64,000 nt of DNA from Nocardioides sp. Kera G14 (GTDB lineage Bacteria; Actinomycetota; Actinomycetes; Propionibacteriales; Nocardioidaceae), in NCBI RefSeq assembly GCF_020715565.1, contig NZ_CP085839.1, positions 2,170,001 through 2,234,000 of the forward strand, in the 5' to 3' direction. Each line of letters starts with the position of its first letter. The first letter of the stretch is position 1. The notes under the pieces are model-generated. The model was not told where the DNA came from and did no database searches. It saw nothing but the letters and a program-made list of their open reading frames with translations. The position numbers and the translations under genes are program-made. Positions 47,994 through 57,073 of the stretch are shown in pieces.

Positions 47994-49214
47994 TCAGCCC
48001 TTGATCTCGGTCCAGGCCTTGGCCCAGTCCGAGTACGGGACGCATTTGGTGTCCGTGCGGCCGTCGAGACACTGCGAGATGGGCGTGGTCCAGTACCAGA
48101 TCTTCTTGGCGTAGTCGGCGTCGGCGGCGTGGAAGCTGTCGCAGAACCCCGGGTCCTTGTCGACCGTGGCGATGGTGTCGCACGCCTTGGCGTTGGCCGG
48201 TGCCTCACCGAAGTAGTACGCCGAGGCGGCATTCCCCTCCGGCCCGCCGATGTAGTCGAGCCAGGCGTAGGCGCAGTTGGGGTGCTCGGACTTCGCGTTG
48301 ATCATCCACGTGTCCGACCAGCCCGTCGCGCCCTCGTCCGGCACGAGCGACTCGATCGGCTTCTTGTCGGCCTGGACCAGGTTGACGATGACCTGCCACG
48401 AGGTGCCGAGGACGTCGTCGCCCTTCTCGAAGGCCTGTTGCTGGGCTGCGTAGTCGCTCCAGTACTCACCGACGGCCTTGCGCTGGTCCTTGAGCAGCGC
48501 CACTGCGGCGTCGAACTGCTTTTGGTCGAGCGCGTAGGGGTTGGTGATCTTCAGCTCCGGCTTGGTCTTCATGAGGACCAGCGCGGCGTCGGCGATGTAG
48601 ATCGGGCTGTCGTAGGCCGAGATCTTGCCGGCGTACGGCGACGACGGGTCGAACATGTCGGCCCAGCTGGTCGGGGCCGGCTTCACGACGTCGGGGTTGT
48701 AGGTCAGCAGGTTGGCGCCCCAGCCCTGCGGCATGCCGTACATCTGGTCGTCGACCGAGTTGTAGGCCGTGTCCTTGAGGAAGGGCTGGATGTCGGCATA
48801 GTTCTTGAGCAGGTCGGTGTTGACGGGCTGCACGTAGCCACCGGCGATGAGACGCAGCGTGGCGTCACCGGAGGCCGAGACGACGTCGTAGTCGCCGGTC
48901 TTCATCAGGTTGAGCGCCTCGTCCGACGAGCCGAAGTACTTCACCGTCGCCTGGCAGCCGGTCGCCTTCTCGAAGGGCGTCACCCAGTCGTACGCCGGGT
49001 CGTTGCTGCCGTCCTCGGCGTAGCCCGGCCAGGCGAGGATGTTGACCGAGCCCTCGTTGTCCCCGAGCGACTTCACCATCGGGACGTCGGGCGCCTTGAA
49101 GCCCCCGGAGGCCCCGTTCGATCCCGTGGACGAGTCCGACGAGCCGCACGCGGACAGGGCGAACGCCCCGACCGCGAGCAGGGCACCGGCTCGGAGAGTG
49201 AGCGACTTCTTCAT
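47994..49214 (-). CDS. ABC transporter substrate-binding lipoprotein, polyamine type (PotD/PotF-like)
   Basis: 406 aa. Lipobox ALSAC after LLAVGAFALSAC. Class D binding-protein fold with LAWPGYAEDGSND near the N-terminus, FEKATGCQATVKYFGSSDEALNLMKTGDYDVVSASGD, and ALDQKQFDAAVALLKDQRKAVGEYWSDY. The acidic/aromatic pattern suits polyamines, but the ligand is inferred. AAGGAG sits in the last codons of the ATPase gene; the start follows the ATPase stop with no gap. Confidence 0.88.
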   Translation of the reverse strand: MKKSLTLRAGALLAVGAFALSACGSSDSSTGSNGASGGFKAPDVPMVKSLGDNEGSVNILAWPGYAEDGSNDPAYDWVTPFEKATGCQATVKYFGSSDEALNLMKTGDYDVVSASGDATLRLIAGGYVQPVNTDLLKNYADIQPFLKDTAYNSVDDQMYGMPQGWGANLLTYNPDVVKPAPTSWADMFDPSSPYAGKISAYDSPIYIADAALVLMKTKPELKITNPYALDQKQFDAAVALLKDQRKAVGEYWSDYAAQQQAFEKGDDVLGTSWQVIVNLVQADKKPIESLVPDEGATGWSDTWMINAKSEHPNCAYAWLDYIGGPEGNAASAYYFGEAPANAKACDTIATVDKDPGFCDSFHAADADYAKKIWYWTTPISQCLDGRTDTKCVPYSDWAKAWTEIKG

Positions 49215-50228
49215 CTACTTCTCCTTGGTGAGGGTGGGTGACAGAGTGACGACGTCGTCGGGGCTCCAGCTGACCGTGACCCGGTCACCGCGCTTCGGGA
49301 GCGCGCCGAGGTGCGCGGAACTGCTGTTGGGCTGGGAGACGGTGATGGTCGAGCCGTCGGCGAGGGCGACGATCGTGTGCGTGGCAGCGCCGAGGTAGAC
49401 GACCTCCACGATCTCCCCGTCCGCGCTCATGTCGCCGGGGGCCGGGGCACCGAGCCGCAACCGCTCCGGGCGCACGGCACCTCCGTCGATCAGGTTGGTC
49501 GTGCCGACGAAGCCCGCGACGAAGGCGTTGGCGGGCTGCTCGTAGAGCTCCACGGGCGTGGCGAGCTGCTCGATCAGGCCGGCGTTGAAGACGGCGATCC
49601 GGTCGCTCATCGTCAAGGCCTCCTGCTGGTCATGGGTCACGAAGACGAACGTGATGCCGACCTCGCGCTGGATCTCCTTGAGCTCCAGCTGCATCTCACG
49701 ACGGAGCTTGAGGTCGAGGGCTCCGAGCGGCTCGTCGAGGAGCAGCACCGTGGGCCGGTTGACCAGGGCGCGGGCGAGGGCGACGCGCTGCCGCTGGCCA
49801 CCGGAGAGCTGGTGCGGCTTGCGGTCACCGAAGCCCTCGAGCCGCACCTGTGCGAGTGCCTCCTCGGCGCGCTTGCGGCGTTCGGTCGCGGGCACCTTCT
49901 TGACCTTGAGGCCGTATTCGACGTTGCCCCGCACACTGAGGTGCGGGAAGAGCGCGTAGTCCTGGAAGACGGTGTTGACGTCACGCCGGTGGGCCGGGAC
50001 GTTCGTGACGTCGACTCCCCCGAGCTCGACGAGACCGGCGGTGGGCTGCTCGAAGCCGGCGATCAGCCGAAGCACGGTGGTCTTGCCGGAGCCGGACGGG
50101 CCGAGCATGGAGAAGAACTCACCGTCGGCGACCTCGAGGGAGATGTCGTCGACCGCCCGCACCTCGCCGTAGTCGCGACGCAGCCCGGTGAGGCGGATGG
50201 CTGGGGTCGACGTACTGGCCATCGTCAC
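49215..50228 (-). CDS. ABC transporter ATP-binding protein, PotA type
   Basis: 337 aa. Walker [11 protein letters not shown]-loop [12 protein letters not shown], signature [15 protein letters not shown], Walker [13 protein letters not shown]-loop [20 protein letters not shown], then a C-terminal TOBE domain (about 240-330). Drives the importer. GTG 50228 overlaps the dehydrogenase stop (GTGA); ATG 50222 is an alternative two codons later. Confidence 0.93.
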   Translation of the reverse strand: MTMASTSTPAIRLTGLRRDYGEVRAVDDISLEVADGEFFSMLGPSGSGKTTVLRLIAGFEQPTAGLVELGGVDVTNVPAHRRDVNTVFQDYALFPHLSVRGNVEYGLKVKKVPATERRKRAEEALAQVRLEGFGDRKPHQLSGGQRQRVALARALVNRPTVLLLDEPLGALDLKLRREMQLELKEIQREVGITFVFVTHDQQEALTMSDRIAVFNAGLIEQLATPVELYEQPANAFVAGFVGTTNLIDGGAVRPERLRLGAPAPGDMSADGEIVEVVYLGAATHTIVALADGSTITVSQPNSSSAHLGALPKRGDRVTVSWSPDDVVTLSPTLTKEK

Positions 50229-51664
50229 TCCCCGATGTAGGACATCACGTGCTTGATCCGGGTGTAGTCCTCAAGCCCGTAGACGCTGAGGTCCTTGCCG
50301 TAGCCGGAGTGCTTGAAGCCGCCGTGCGGCATCTCGGAGACGAACGGGATGTGGGTGTTGATCCAGACCACGCCGAAGTCGAGACGCTTGGCCAGGCGCA
50401 TCGCGGTGCCGTGGTCCCTGGTCCAGACCGACGAGCCGAGGCCGTACTTCACTCCGTTGGCGTAGGCGAGCGCCTGCGGCTCGTCGGTGAACCTCTGGGC
50501 GGTGATGACCGGGCCGAAGATCTCGGACTGGATCTGCTCGTCGTCCTGGTGGAGTCCAGCGAGCACGGTCGGCTCGTAGAACCAGCCGCCCTCTCCCCCG
50601 GTCACCGTGGCCTGACGGCCACCGGTGGCCACGCTCGCGTGGTCGGGCAGCCGGTCGACGACGCCGGCCACGCGGTCGAGCTGGCCGGGGTTGTTGAGTG
50701 CACCGAAGTAGGTGTCATCGTCGTACGGCATGCCCGTCTTCAGCGAGCGCACGGCCTCGGCCAGCGCGGCGACGAACTCGTCGTGGATGCCCTCCTGCGC
50801 CAGGACGCGGGTGGCGGCGGTGCAGTCCTGGCCGCCGTTGAAGAGGCCCGCCTCGGCGATCGCCGCGGCCGCCTTGCCGAGGTCCGCGTCGTTGAAGACG
50901 ATCACCGGCGCCTTGCCGCCGAGCTCGAGGTGGACCTTCTTCACATCGACGGCCGCAGCTTGGGCGACCTCGATGCCGGCACGGACCGAGCCGGTGATCG
51001 CGATCATCTGCGGCGTCGGGTGGACGGTCATCGCGGCCCCTGTCCTGCGGTCGCCGGCGATCACGTTGAGCACACCAGGCGGCAGGAACTCCTGGGCGAT
51101 CTCGCCGAGCAGCAAACTCGCGGCCGGAGTGGTGTCCGAGGGCTTGAGCACGATGGTGTTGCCCGCCGCCAGCGCCGGGCCGATCTTCCACGCCATCATG
51201 TTGAGCGGGTAGTTCCACGGGCAGACCTGCCCGACGACGCCGATCGGCTCGCGCCGGATGATCGAGGTGTGGTCGGCGAGGTACTCCCCGGCCGAGCGGC
51301 CCTCGAGGGTGCGGGCCGCACCGGCGAAGAACCGGATGTGGTCGATGGTCGCCGGCATCTCCTCGCTCCTGGTGAGCGAGTAGGGCTTCCCGGTGTCCTT
51401 GACCTCGGCGGCGAGCAGGTCCTCGGCGCGGGCCTCCATCGCGTCGGCGAGGCGGAGCAGCCGCTCGGAGCGCTCGCGCGGCGTCGTCTCGCCCCACGCC
51501 TCGAAGGCCTTCGCCGCGGCGGCGTAGGCACGGTCCACGTCCTCCGCCCCGGACATCGGCGCCTGGGCGTAGACCTCCCCCGTGGCCGGGTCGTGGACGT
51601 CGTACGTCGTGCCCTCGGCGGCGTCGACGAGCTGACCGTCGATGACGTTCTTGAGCTGCTGCAT
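50225..51664 (-). CDS. Gamma-aminobutyraldehyde/betaine-type aldehyde dehydrogenase
   Basis: 479 aa. NAD-dependent ALDH with [44 protein letters not shown], catalytic Glu in [13 protein letters not shown] and catalytic Cys in [13 protein letters not shown]. The closest functional class by motif and context is 4-aminobutyraldehyde dehydrogenase, making GABA. ATG 51664 has TAGGTT (51672-51677) 7 nt upstream, inside the 14-nt gap after the amidohydrolase and its last codons; an extension to 51682 is possible but would place the start upstream of that hexamer. Confidence 0.88.
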   Translation of the reverse strand: MQQLKNVIDGQLVDAAEGTTYDVHDPATGEVYAQAPMSGAEDVDRAYAAAAKAFEAWGETTPRERSERLLRLADAMEARAEDLLAAEVKDTGKPYSLTRSEEMPATIDHIRFFAGAARTLEGRSAGEYLADHTSIIRREPIGVVGQVCPWNYPLNMMAWKIGPALAAGNTIVLKPSDTTPAASLLLGEIAQEFLPPGVLNVIAGDRRTGAAMTVHPTPQMIAITGSVRAGIEVAQAAAVDVKKVHLELGGKAPVIVFNDADLGKAAAAIAEAGLFNGGQDCTAATRVLAQEGIHDEFVAALAEAVRSLKTGMPYDDDTYFGALNNPGQLDRVAGVVDRLPDHASVATGGRQATVTGGEGGWFYEPTVLAGLHQDDEQIQSEIFGPVITAQRFTDEPQALAYANGVKYGLGSSVWTRDHGTAMRLAKRLDFGVVWINTHIPFVSEMPHGGFKHSGYGKDLSVYGLEDYTRIKHVMSYIGE

Positions 51665-51671
51665 GGCTCGG

Positions 51672-51677
51672 AACCTA
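51672..51677 (-). promoter_or_regulatory. -10 hexamer TAGGTT for the aldehyde dehydrogenase gene
   Basis: Seven nt before ATG 51664. It allows the dehydrogenase-importer genes to be expressed apart from the amidohydrolase. Confidence 0.5.
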
Positions 51678-51678
51678 C

Positions 51679-53337
51679 TCACTTCTCAGGCGATGTGGCG
51701 ATGGTCGCGTCGTGGACCTTGACGCCCGCGACCCACGTGGAGACGACGCGCACGTCGGCGATCCCGTCCGGCTCGCTCGCGAAGGGGTCACGGTCGTGGA
51801 CGACGAGGTCGGCGGTCCGGCCGGGCGCGATCACGCCCGCGTCGTCGCGGTGGTTCACCCAGGCGCTGCCCGAGGTGTAGGCCTCGAGCGCGACCTCGAG
51901 AGTGAGGGCCTGCTCCGGGTTGAGCGGCTCACCGCCGTCGTCGGGATCGGTGCGGTTGACGGCCACGTGCAACGCCTTCCACGGGTCGGGCGTGGAGACG
52001 GGCCAGTCACTGCCGGCGACGAGCGGGGCACCGTGGCCCACCATCGCGGCCCACGGGTACTGCCAGGTCGCGCGCTCCGGCCCGACGTGCGGGAGGGTGA
52101 GGTCGATCATCTGTGCGTCCTGGCAGGCCCAGAGGGTCTGCATGTTGACGGCGATACCCAGCTGGCCGAAGCGAGGCTGGTCGTCGGGCCGGACGAACTG
52201 GAGGTGCGCGACGTGGTGTCGGCGGTCCGCCTCGGGGTGGGCGGCGATCGCCGCTTCGAGTGCATCGAGCGCCTCGGTCACCGCGCCGTCACCGATGGCG
52301 TGGATGTGGACCTGGAAGCCCTCGGCGGCCAGGAGCGGGGCGGCCTCCGCGAGCACGCCGGGGTCGACGAACGAGTGCCCCTGGTTGTGCGTCGCGTGAC
52401 CACACCGGTCGAGGTAGGGCGCGCTCATCGACGCCGTGCCGTTCTCGGCCACACCGTCCTGCATCACCTTGACGCTGGTCGCGCGGAACCGCCCGGCGGC
52501 GTAGGCCTCGCGGCGTGCCACCAGGTTGGCGATCTGCTCGACGCCGCGGTCGCGGTCCCACCACAACGCGCCGACGACATCGGCGGCCAGTTGCCCGCTG
52601 CGCGCTGCCGAGGCGTACGTCGGCCCGGGATCCGACATGCCCGCGTAGGCGCCGATGATCGCGTCCTGCCAGCCCGTCACACCGACCGAGAAGAGGTAGG
52701 CCTGGGCCTCGAGCAGCCCGGCCAGGAGCTCCTCCGCGGTGGTCTCGGGCAGGCGGTCGGCGACCAGCGCCATCGCGCCCTCGTGCAGCGTGCCGGTGGG
52801 TGTGCCGTCCTGGTCGCGCTCGAGGTAGCCGTCGGCGGGGTCGGGCGTGGCGGCCGTGACACCGGCGATCTCGAAGGCCTTCGAGTTGGCCCAGGCACCG
52901 TGGTGGTCGCGGTTGACGAGGAAGACCGGACGGTCCGGGAGGATCTCGTCGAGGTCTGCTGCGAGCGGGGTGCCGCCCGGGAAGCAGGCCATCGCCCAAC
53001 CCCCTCCGACGATCCACGGGAGGTCGGGGTGGGCGTCGGCGTACGCCCTGATCGCCTGCAGGTAGGCCTCGCGCCCATAGAGCTGGGAGAGGTCGCAGCG
53101 GATCCGCTCGAGGCCGCCCTGGACCGCATGGATGTGGGCGTCGGTGAAGCCCGGCGTGAGCAGCCCGCCAGCGAGGTCGACCAGCTCATCGACCTCCCCC
53201 GGGCCGGGCAGGTGGGCGGCAGCGTCGGCGGCATAGACGGTGTCGATCACACCGTCGCGCACGAGCACACCGGCGACCTCGCTGCGATGGCGGTGCCCGT
53301 CGAAGATCGGACCACCTGTGAAGAGCGTCGTAGCCAT
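51679..53337 (-). CDS. Amidohydrolase family protein (YtcJ/AepA type)
   Basis: 552 aa. Metal ligands in FTDAHIHAVQGG, HIHAIGDGAVTEALDALE and VAGSDWPVSTPDPWKALH, with LTLEVALEAYTSGSAW and GKTADLVV-like ending PGRTADLVVHDRDPF. The family hydrolyses C-N bonds of varied substrates. Here it heads the operon with a dehydrogenase and polyamine-type importer, so it might release an amine from an N-acylated or guanidino precursor; this is inference. No signal peptide. Confidence 0.85.
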   Translation of the reverse strand: MATTLFTGGPIFDGHRHRSEVAGVLVRDGVIDTVYAADAAAHLPGPGEVDELVDLAGGLLTPGFTDAHIHAVQGGLERIRCDLSQLYGREAYLQAIRAYADAHPDLPWIVGGGWAMACFPGGTPLAADLDEILPDRPVFLVNRDHHGAWANSKAFEIAGVTAATPDPADGYLERDQDGTPTGTLHEGAMALVADRLPETTAEELLAGLLEAQAYLFSVGVTGWQDAIIGAYAGMSDPGPTYASAARSGQLAADVVGALWWDRDRGVEQIANLVARREAYAAGRFRATSVKVMQDGVAENGTASMSAPYLDRCGHATHNQGHSFVDPGVLAEAAPLLAAEGFQVHIHAIGDGAVTEALDALEAAIAAHPEADRRHHVAHLQFVRPDDQPRFGQLGIAVNMQTLWACQDAQMIDLTLPHVGPERATWQYPWAAMVGHGAPLVAGSDWPVSTPDPWKALHVAVNRTDPDDGGEPLNPEQALTLEVALEAYTSGSAWVNHRDDAGVIAPGRTADLVVHDRDPFASEPDGIADVRVVSTWVAGVKVHDATIATSPEK

Positions 53338-53393
53338 GGATTCTGTCTATCAGAGCCGGGCTTTGCTTCGCATTCACGTTTGTGACACGCATG

Positions 53394-53414
53394 TAACAAC
53401 GGATTCCGTTGTTA
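53394..53414. promoter_or_regulatory. Perfect 21-bp palindrome, operator candidate for the polyamine module
   Basis: Arms TAACAACGGA (53394-53403) and TCCGTTGTTA (53405-53414) flank one T. The right arm runs into the TAGACT -10 of the aminotransferase and the whole lies in the 87-bp divergent gap, so one regulator could control both directions. Confidence 0.75.
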
Positions 53415-53418
53415 GACT
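53413..53418 (+). promoter_or_regulatory. -10 hexamer TAGACT for the aminotransferase gene
   Basis: Six nt before ATG 53425; overlaps the palindrome by two bases. Confidence 0.6.
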
Positions 53419-53424
53419 CGGGAC

Positions 53425-54822
53425 ATGGCCCGGGAACCGATGACGTACGACCAGATGCAGCGCGCTGCGAAGGACCACCTGTGGATGCACTTCACGCGCC
53501 ACTCGTCCTATGCCGAGGCCGACGTGCCCATCATCGTCAAGGGTGAGGGCGCCTACATCTGGGACGCGAAGGGCAAGAAGGTCCTCGACGGTCTCGCCGG
53601 CCTCTTCGTCAACCAGGTCGGCCACGGCCGCACCGAGCTCGCGGAGGCCGCGGCGAAGCAGACCCAGGAGCTCGCCTTCCATCCGCTGTGGTCCTATGCG
53701 CACCCGACGGCGATCGAGTTGGCCGACCGGATCGCGGCTGCCGCACCCGGCGACCTCGACCGGGTCTTCTTCACCAGCGGTGGCGGCGAGGCCGTCGAGA
53801 CCGCGTGGAAGCTGGCCAAGAACTACTTCAAGCTGCAGGGCAAGCCCGGCAAGCACAAGGTGATCTCGCGGGCGATCGCCTACCACGGCACGACCCAGGG
53901 CGCCCTCTCGATCACCGGCATCCCGGCGCTCAAGGCGCCCTTCGAGCCGCTGGTGCCGTCCACCTTCCGAGTGCCGAACACCAACATCTACCGCGCAGCC
54001 GAGATGACGTCGGGCCTGCTCGACGGCTCCGACCCCGTGGCCTTCGGCCAGTGGGCGGCCGACCAGATCGAGATCGCGATCCTCAACGAGGGCCCCGAGA
54101 CCGTCGCGGCCGTCTTCCTCGAGCCGGTCCAGAACGCCGGCGGCTGCTTTCCGCCGCCGGAGGGCTACTGGCAGCGGGTGCGCGAGATCTGCGATCGGTA
54201 CGACGTCCTGCTGGTCTCCGACGAGGTCATCTGCGCCTACGGGCGACTCGGGGCGATGTTCGGCGGCCAGAAGTTCGACTACATCCCGGACATCATCACC
54301 TCGGCCAAGGGCCTGACGTCGGGCTACTCCCCGCTCGGCGCGATGATCGCCTCGGAGCGGCTCTTCGAGCCGTTCAAGGACAGCGGTGACGTGTTCTACC
54401 ACGGTTACACGTTCGGTGGTCATCCCGTGAGCTGTGCTGTCGCCCTGGCCAACCTGGACCTCTTCGAGTCCGAGGGCCTGCTGGAGAACGTCAACACCAA
54501 CGAGGCCGCCTTCCTCGCCACGCTGTCCAAGCTCAAGGACATTCCGATCGTCGGCGACGTCCGCGGGTCGGGCTACTTCTACGGCATCGAGCTCGTGAAG
54601 GACCGCGACACCAAGGAGACGTTCAGCGATGAGGAGTGCGAGCGCATCCTCTACGGCTACGTCTCCAAGGCGCTGTGGGACGAGGGCCTCTACTGCCGCG
54701 CCGACGACCGCGGCGACCCCGTCATCCAGCTCTCTCCCCCGCTGATCATCGGTCAGCGCGAGTTCGACGAGATCGAGCAGATCATCCGCGTGGTGCTGGA
54801 GAAGGCGAGCTCGATGCTCTGA
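53425..54822 (+). CDS. Class III aminotransferase (putrescine or omega-amino acid--pyruvate type)
   Basis: 465 aa. GLAGLFVNQVGHGR, TSGGGEAVETAWKLAKNYF, AIAYHGTTQGALSITG, EPVQNAGGCFPPPEGYW, SDEVICAYGRLGAMFG and the PLP lysine in TSAKGLTSGYSPLGAM. The pattern is that of SpuC-like and beta-alanine:pyruvate aminotransferases. Beside an aminobutyraldehyde-type dehydrogenase and a PotABCD-like importer, putrescine is the likeliest amine donor; cadaverine, taurine or beta-alanine cannot be excluded. Divergent from the operon it belongs with. Confidence 0.87.
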   Translation: MAREPMTYDQMQRAAKDHLWMHFTRHSSYAEADVPIIVKGEGAYIWDAKGKKVLDGLAGLFVNQVGHGRTELAEAAAKQTQELAFHPLWSYAHPTAIELADRIAAAAPGDLDRVFFTSGGGEAVETAWKLAKNYFKLQGKPGKHKVISRAIAYHGTTQGALSITGIPALKAPFEPLVPSTFRVPNTNIYRAAEMTSGLLDGSDPVAFGQWAADQIEIAILNEGPETVAAVFLEPVQNAGGCFPPPEGYWQRVREICDRYDVLLVSDEVICAYGRLGAMFGGQKFDYIPDIITSAKGLTSGYSPLGAMIASERLFEPFKDSGDVFYHGYTFGGHPVSCAVALANLDLFESEGLLENVNTNEAAFLATLSKLKDIPIVGDVRGSGYFYGIELVKDRDTKETFSDEECERILYGYVSKALWDEGLYCRADDRGDPVIQLSPPLIIGQREFDEIEQIIRVVLEKASSML

Positions 54823-54837
54823 GGCCCGGCCCGGCGC

Positions 54838-54843
54838 TACGTT
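54838..54843 (+). promoter_or_regulatory. -10 hexamer TACGTT for the small monooxygenase gene
   Basis: Six nt before ATG 54850. Confidence 0.5.
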
Positions 54844-54849
54844 GTCGGC

Positions 54850-55155
54850 ATGACGTTCGTGAACGCCGGCACGATCGGCACCCTGCCCGGCCACCGCGAC
54901 GAGCTCGTCGCCACGCTGACCCGTCGCAACGATCTGCTGCGCGAGCTCGGCTGTCAGCTGTACGAGGTCGGTGTCTCGGAGGAGTCGCCCGACACGGTCT
55001 TCGTCGTCGAGCTCTGGGACTCCGCCGAGGCGCACCAGCGCTCGCTCGAGCACCCGGACGTCCGCGGGTCGATCGCGGAGGCGCGCCCGATCCTGTCGGG
55101 CGAGTTCGGCGGCTTCCGGTTCGAGGTTGCCGGCTCGCCGTTGCGGCAGGCGTAG
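54850..55155 (+). CDS. Antibiotic biosynthesis monooxygenase (ABM) domain protein
   Basis: 101 aa, a single dimeric alpha/beta barrel domain: AGTIGTLPGHRDELVATLTRRNDLLRELGCQLYEVGVSEE (in segments), FVVELWDSAEAHQRSLEHPDV and a closing strand. The family acts on quinols or similar without cofactor, or may be a stress protein. Starts 27 nt after the aminotransferase but has its own -10. Convergent with marR. Confidence 0.82.
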   Translation: MTFVNAGTIGTLPGHRDELVATLTRRNDLLRELGCQLYEVGVSEESPDTVFVVELWDSAEAHQRSLEHPDVRGSIAEARPILSGEFGGFRFEVAGSPLRQA

Positions 55156-55171
55156 GGCGCGCCGGCGCGCC
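55156..55171. terminator. Self-complementary GGCGCGCC tandem between convergent genes
   Basis: Two adjacent GGCGCGCC octamers in a 24-bp gap between the ABM and marR stops. Each is palindromic and together they can pair; a likely bidirectional terminator without U-tract. Confidence 0.5.
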
Positions 55172-55179
55172 AGCGCGCG

Positions 55180-55605
55180 TCAGTGCGGGATCATCCCGCC
55201 GAGCGCAGAGAGCACGAGCGCCCGGGCCTCGTCGCCGAGGGACTTCAGCGAGTCGTCGATGAGGTGGCGGTAGAACTCCTTCTCCGCCGCGAAGGCGCGC
55301 TCGCCCTCCGGCGTGAGCGCCAGCACGACGGTGCGCCGGTCCGTCGGGTGGGCGCGGCGCTCGATGTAACTGTCACGCTCGAGCCGGTCGGCGAGGCTGG
55401 TCATCGTCGAGGGCGTCAGGCGCAGGCGGCGACGTACGGCAAGGATCGGGGTCGCGCCGTTGAGGCCGAGGTCCTGGATGAGCATCCGGGCACGCAGGTC
55501 CAGCGCAGAGGTCGGGCGCGCGCGGTGCTCGGCCTCGATCACGTGGACCAGCCGCATGAGCGACTCGATCTCGCGCTCGGTCGCTCCGGACTCCTGCTTC
55601 GCCAT
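55180..55605 (-). CDS. MarR family transcriptional regulator
   Basis: 141 aa. Winged helix with GATPILAVRRRLRLTPSTMTSLADRLERDSYIERRAHPTDRRTVVLALTPEGERAF (in parts), the MarR signature. Probably senses a ligand related to the neighbouring oxidoreductase or catabolic operon; the gene follows the FAD oxidase gene by 29 nt on the same strand. ATG 55605 has TAGGGT (55612-55617) 6 nt upstream. Confidence 0.9.
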   Translation of the reverse strand: MAKQESGATEREIESLMRLVHVIEAEHRARPTSALDLRARMLIQDLGLNGATPILAVRRRLRLTPSTMTSLADRLERDSYIERRAHPTDRRTVVLALTPEGERAFAAEKEFYRHLIDDSLKSLGDEARALVLSALGGMIPH

Positions 55606-55611
55606 GCGCAG

Positions 55612-55617
55612 ACCCTA
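55612..55617 (-). promoter_or_regulatory. -10 hexamer TAGGGT for marR
   Basis: Six nt before ATG 55605, in the gap after the FAD oxidase gene. Confidence 0.55.
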
Positions 55618-55634
55618 CTGACCGTTCACCGGCT

Positions 55635-56981
55635 TCACGGCCGCGACACCGGCCCGAGGATCCGGTCGATCGACGGGCTGCCGAAGCGGCCGTCCGGATC
55701 GAGCTGCCCGCGCAGCACGGCGAAGTCGTCCCAGCGCGGGTAGAGCGTGCTCAACGTCGCGGCATCGAGGGTGTGCCACTTGCCCCAGTGCGGCCGGCCG
55801 CCGAGCGCGACGGCGGCGTCCTGTGCCTGCTGCCACGCGGTCTCGACGTCCACGCCCGGGTAGATGGCCGCGCCGATGCAGGCCGTCGGACGGCCGTGTG
55901 TCGGGTGCAGCCACGCCGTCTCGGCGGGCGCGATACGCGTCTCGCATGGGAAGGCGTAGGGCAGCTTGGCGTCCTCGATCGTGCTCATCAGCGTGCTCAC
56001 GGCGTCGTGCGCCCGCTCGAGCGGCACGCCGAACTCCCAGGCGTCGTGGCGTACGAAGAGCGGTCGGAGGAAGACCTTGTCGTAGCTGTCGACCGTGGTC
56101 TCGGGCCTGATCCCCTTGGCGAAGGCGCGGCTCAGGGCCGGAACGAGCCGCGGCGCCCGGCGCGCGACCATGCCCATGGCGTTGAGGCCGTGGTTGACCT
56201 TCACGACGTCGCGGAACCACTCGCCCAGTGCCGACGGCTTGTCGATCGGATCCTGCGTGCGCTCGGCGGTCCACATCAGCACCTGATCGATGTAGGGCAT
56301 GAAGTAGAGGCCGACATGGCCGGTCTCCGGCGGTGCGGCGAGGATCGCGTACGCCTGCTGGCGGCTGACCACCGAGTCCGAGCGGCGCAGGTGGTACGTC
56401 GGCACCGCCTGGATCGTGACGGAGACGATGATCCCGAGGGCGCCGAGGCTGACGCGCGCGGCGTCCCAAAGGTCGGAGTCGGTGTCCTCGGCGCTGCAGG
56501 AGATGATCGAGCCGTCGGCGAGCATCAGCTCGAGCGCGACGACCTGCGAGGCGAAGGCGGGCATGTGCAGGCCGGTGCCGTGCGTGCCGGTGGAGAGCGC
56601 GCCGCCGATCGACTGGTGGTCGATGTCGCCCATGTTGGCGAAGGCCAGGCCGAGCGGTCGCATGTGGTCGCGGATCTGGTGCAGCGTCGCGCCGCCCTGC
56701 ACGGTGATCTGGGCCCGTCGCTCGTCCACGTGCAGCACCCGGTTGACGTGCCGCAGGGAGACCTGCACCTCGGGGGCGATCGCGACGTCGTTGTAGGAGT
56801 GGCCGCTGCCGACCACCCGGACCCGCATGCCGTCGGCCGTCGCCTGCTTCAGCATCGTCCGCAGCTCATCGAGGTCGGCCGGCGCGACCGCGCACTGAGG
56901 GCGCACGCTCACGCGCTGGGCGAAGTTGGTCCAGGTGCCGTCGGCGGAGACCTCCGCGCCGGCCGGGCGACGTGATCCCAT
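55635..56981 (-). CDS. FAD-linked oxidase, D-arabinono-1,4-lactone/L-gulonolactone oxidase type
   Basis: 448 aa. FAD domain (VAO/PCMH fold) with RVVGSGHSYNDVAIAP, QGGATLHQIRDHM, FANMGDIDHQSIGGALSTGTHGTG (motifs), and the C-terminal ALO domain with HWGKWHTLDAATLSTLYPRWDDF. The first His after GSG may be the flavin attachment site. Substrate may be a sugar lactone or polyol. AAGGAAC precedes the ATG. Divergent from the UGSC operon over an A/T-rich gap. Confidence 0.87.
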   Translation of the reverse strand: MGSRRPAGAEVSADGTWTNFAQRVSVRPQCAVAPADLDELRTMLKQATADGMRVRVVGSGHSYNDVAIAPEVQVSLRHVNRVLHVDERRAQITVQGGATLHQIRDHMRPLGLAFANMGDIDHQSIGGALSTGTHGTGLHMPAFASQVVALELMLADGSIISCSAEDTDSDLWDAARVSLGALGIIVSVTIQAVPTYHLRRSDSVVSRQQAYAILAAPPETGHVGLYFMPYIDQVLMWTAERTQDPIDKPSALGEWFRDVVKVNHGLNAMGMVARRAPRLVPALSRAFAKGIRPETTVDSYDKVFLRPLFVRHDAWEFGVPLERAHDAVSTLMSTIEDAKLPYAFPCETRIAPAETAWLHPTHGRPTACIGAAIYPGVDVETAWQQAQDAAVALGGRPHWGKWHTLDAATLSTLYPRWDDFAVLRGQLDPDGRFGSPSIDRILGPVSRP

Positions 56982-57007
56982 AAATGTTCCTTGTCTCGTA
57001 ATATCTC

Positions 57008-57036
57008 TTGTACGTAACTTCCGAGATGCATATGAT
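57008..57036 (+). promoter_or_regulatory. Promoter of the UGSC operon (TTGTAC, 17 nt, TATGAT)
   Basis: -35 TTGTAC (57008-57013), 17-nt spacer, -10 TATGAT (57031-57036). The region 56982-57060 is the most A/T-rich in the window and also serves the divergent FAD oxidase gene, so a MarR site here is plausible. Confidence 0.55.
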
Positions 57037-57073
57037 CGACATCACAACGTCATCGCGTCAAGGAGGCCCTCCG

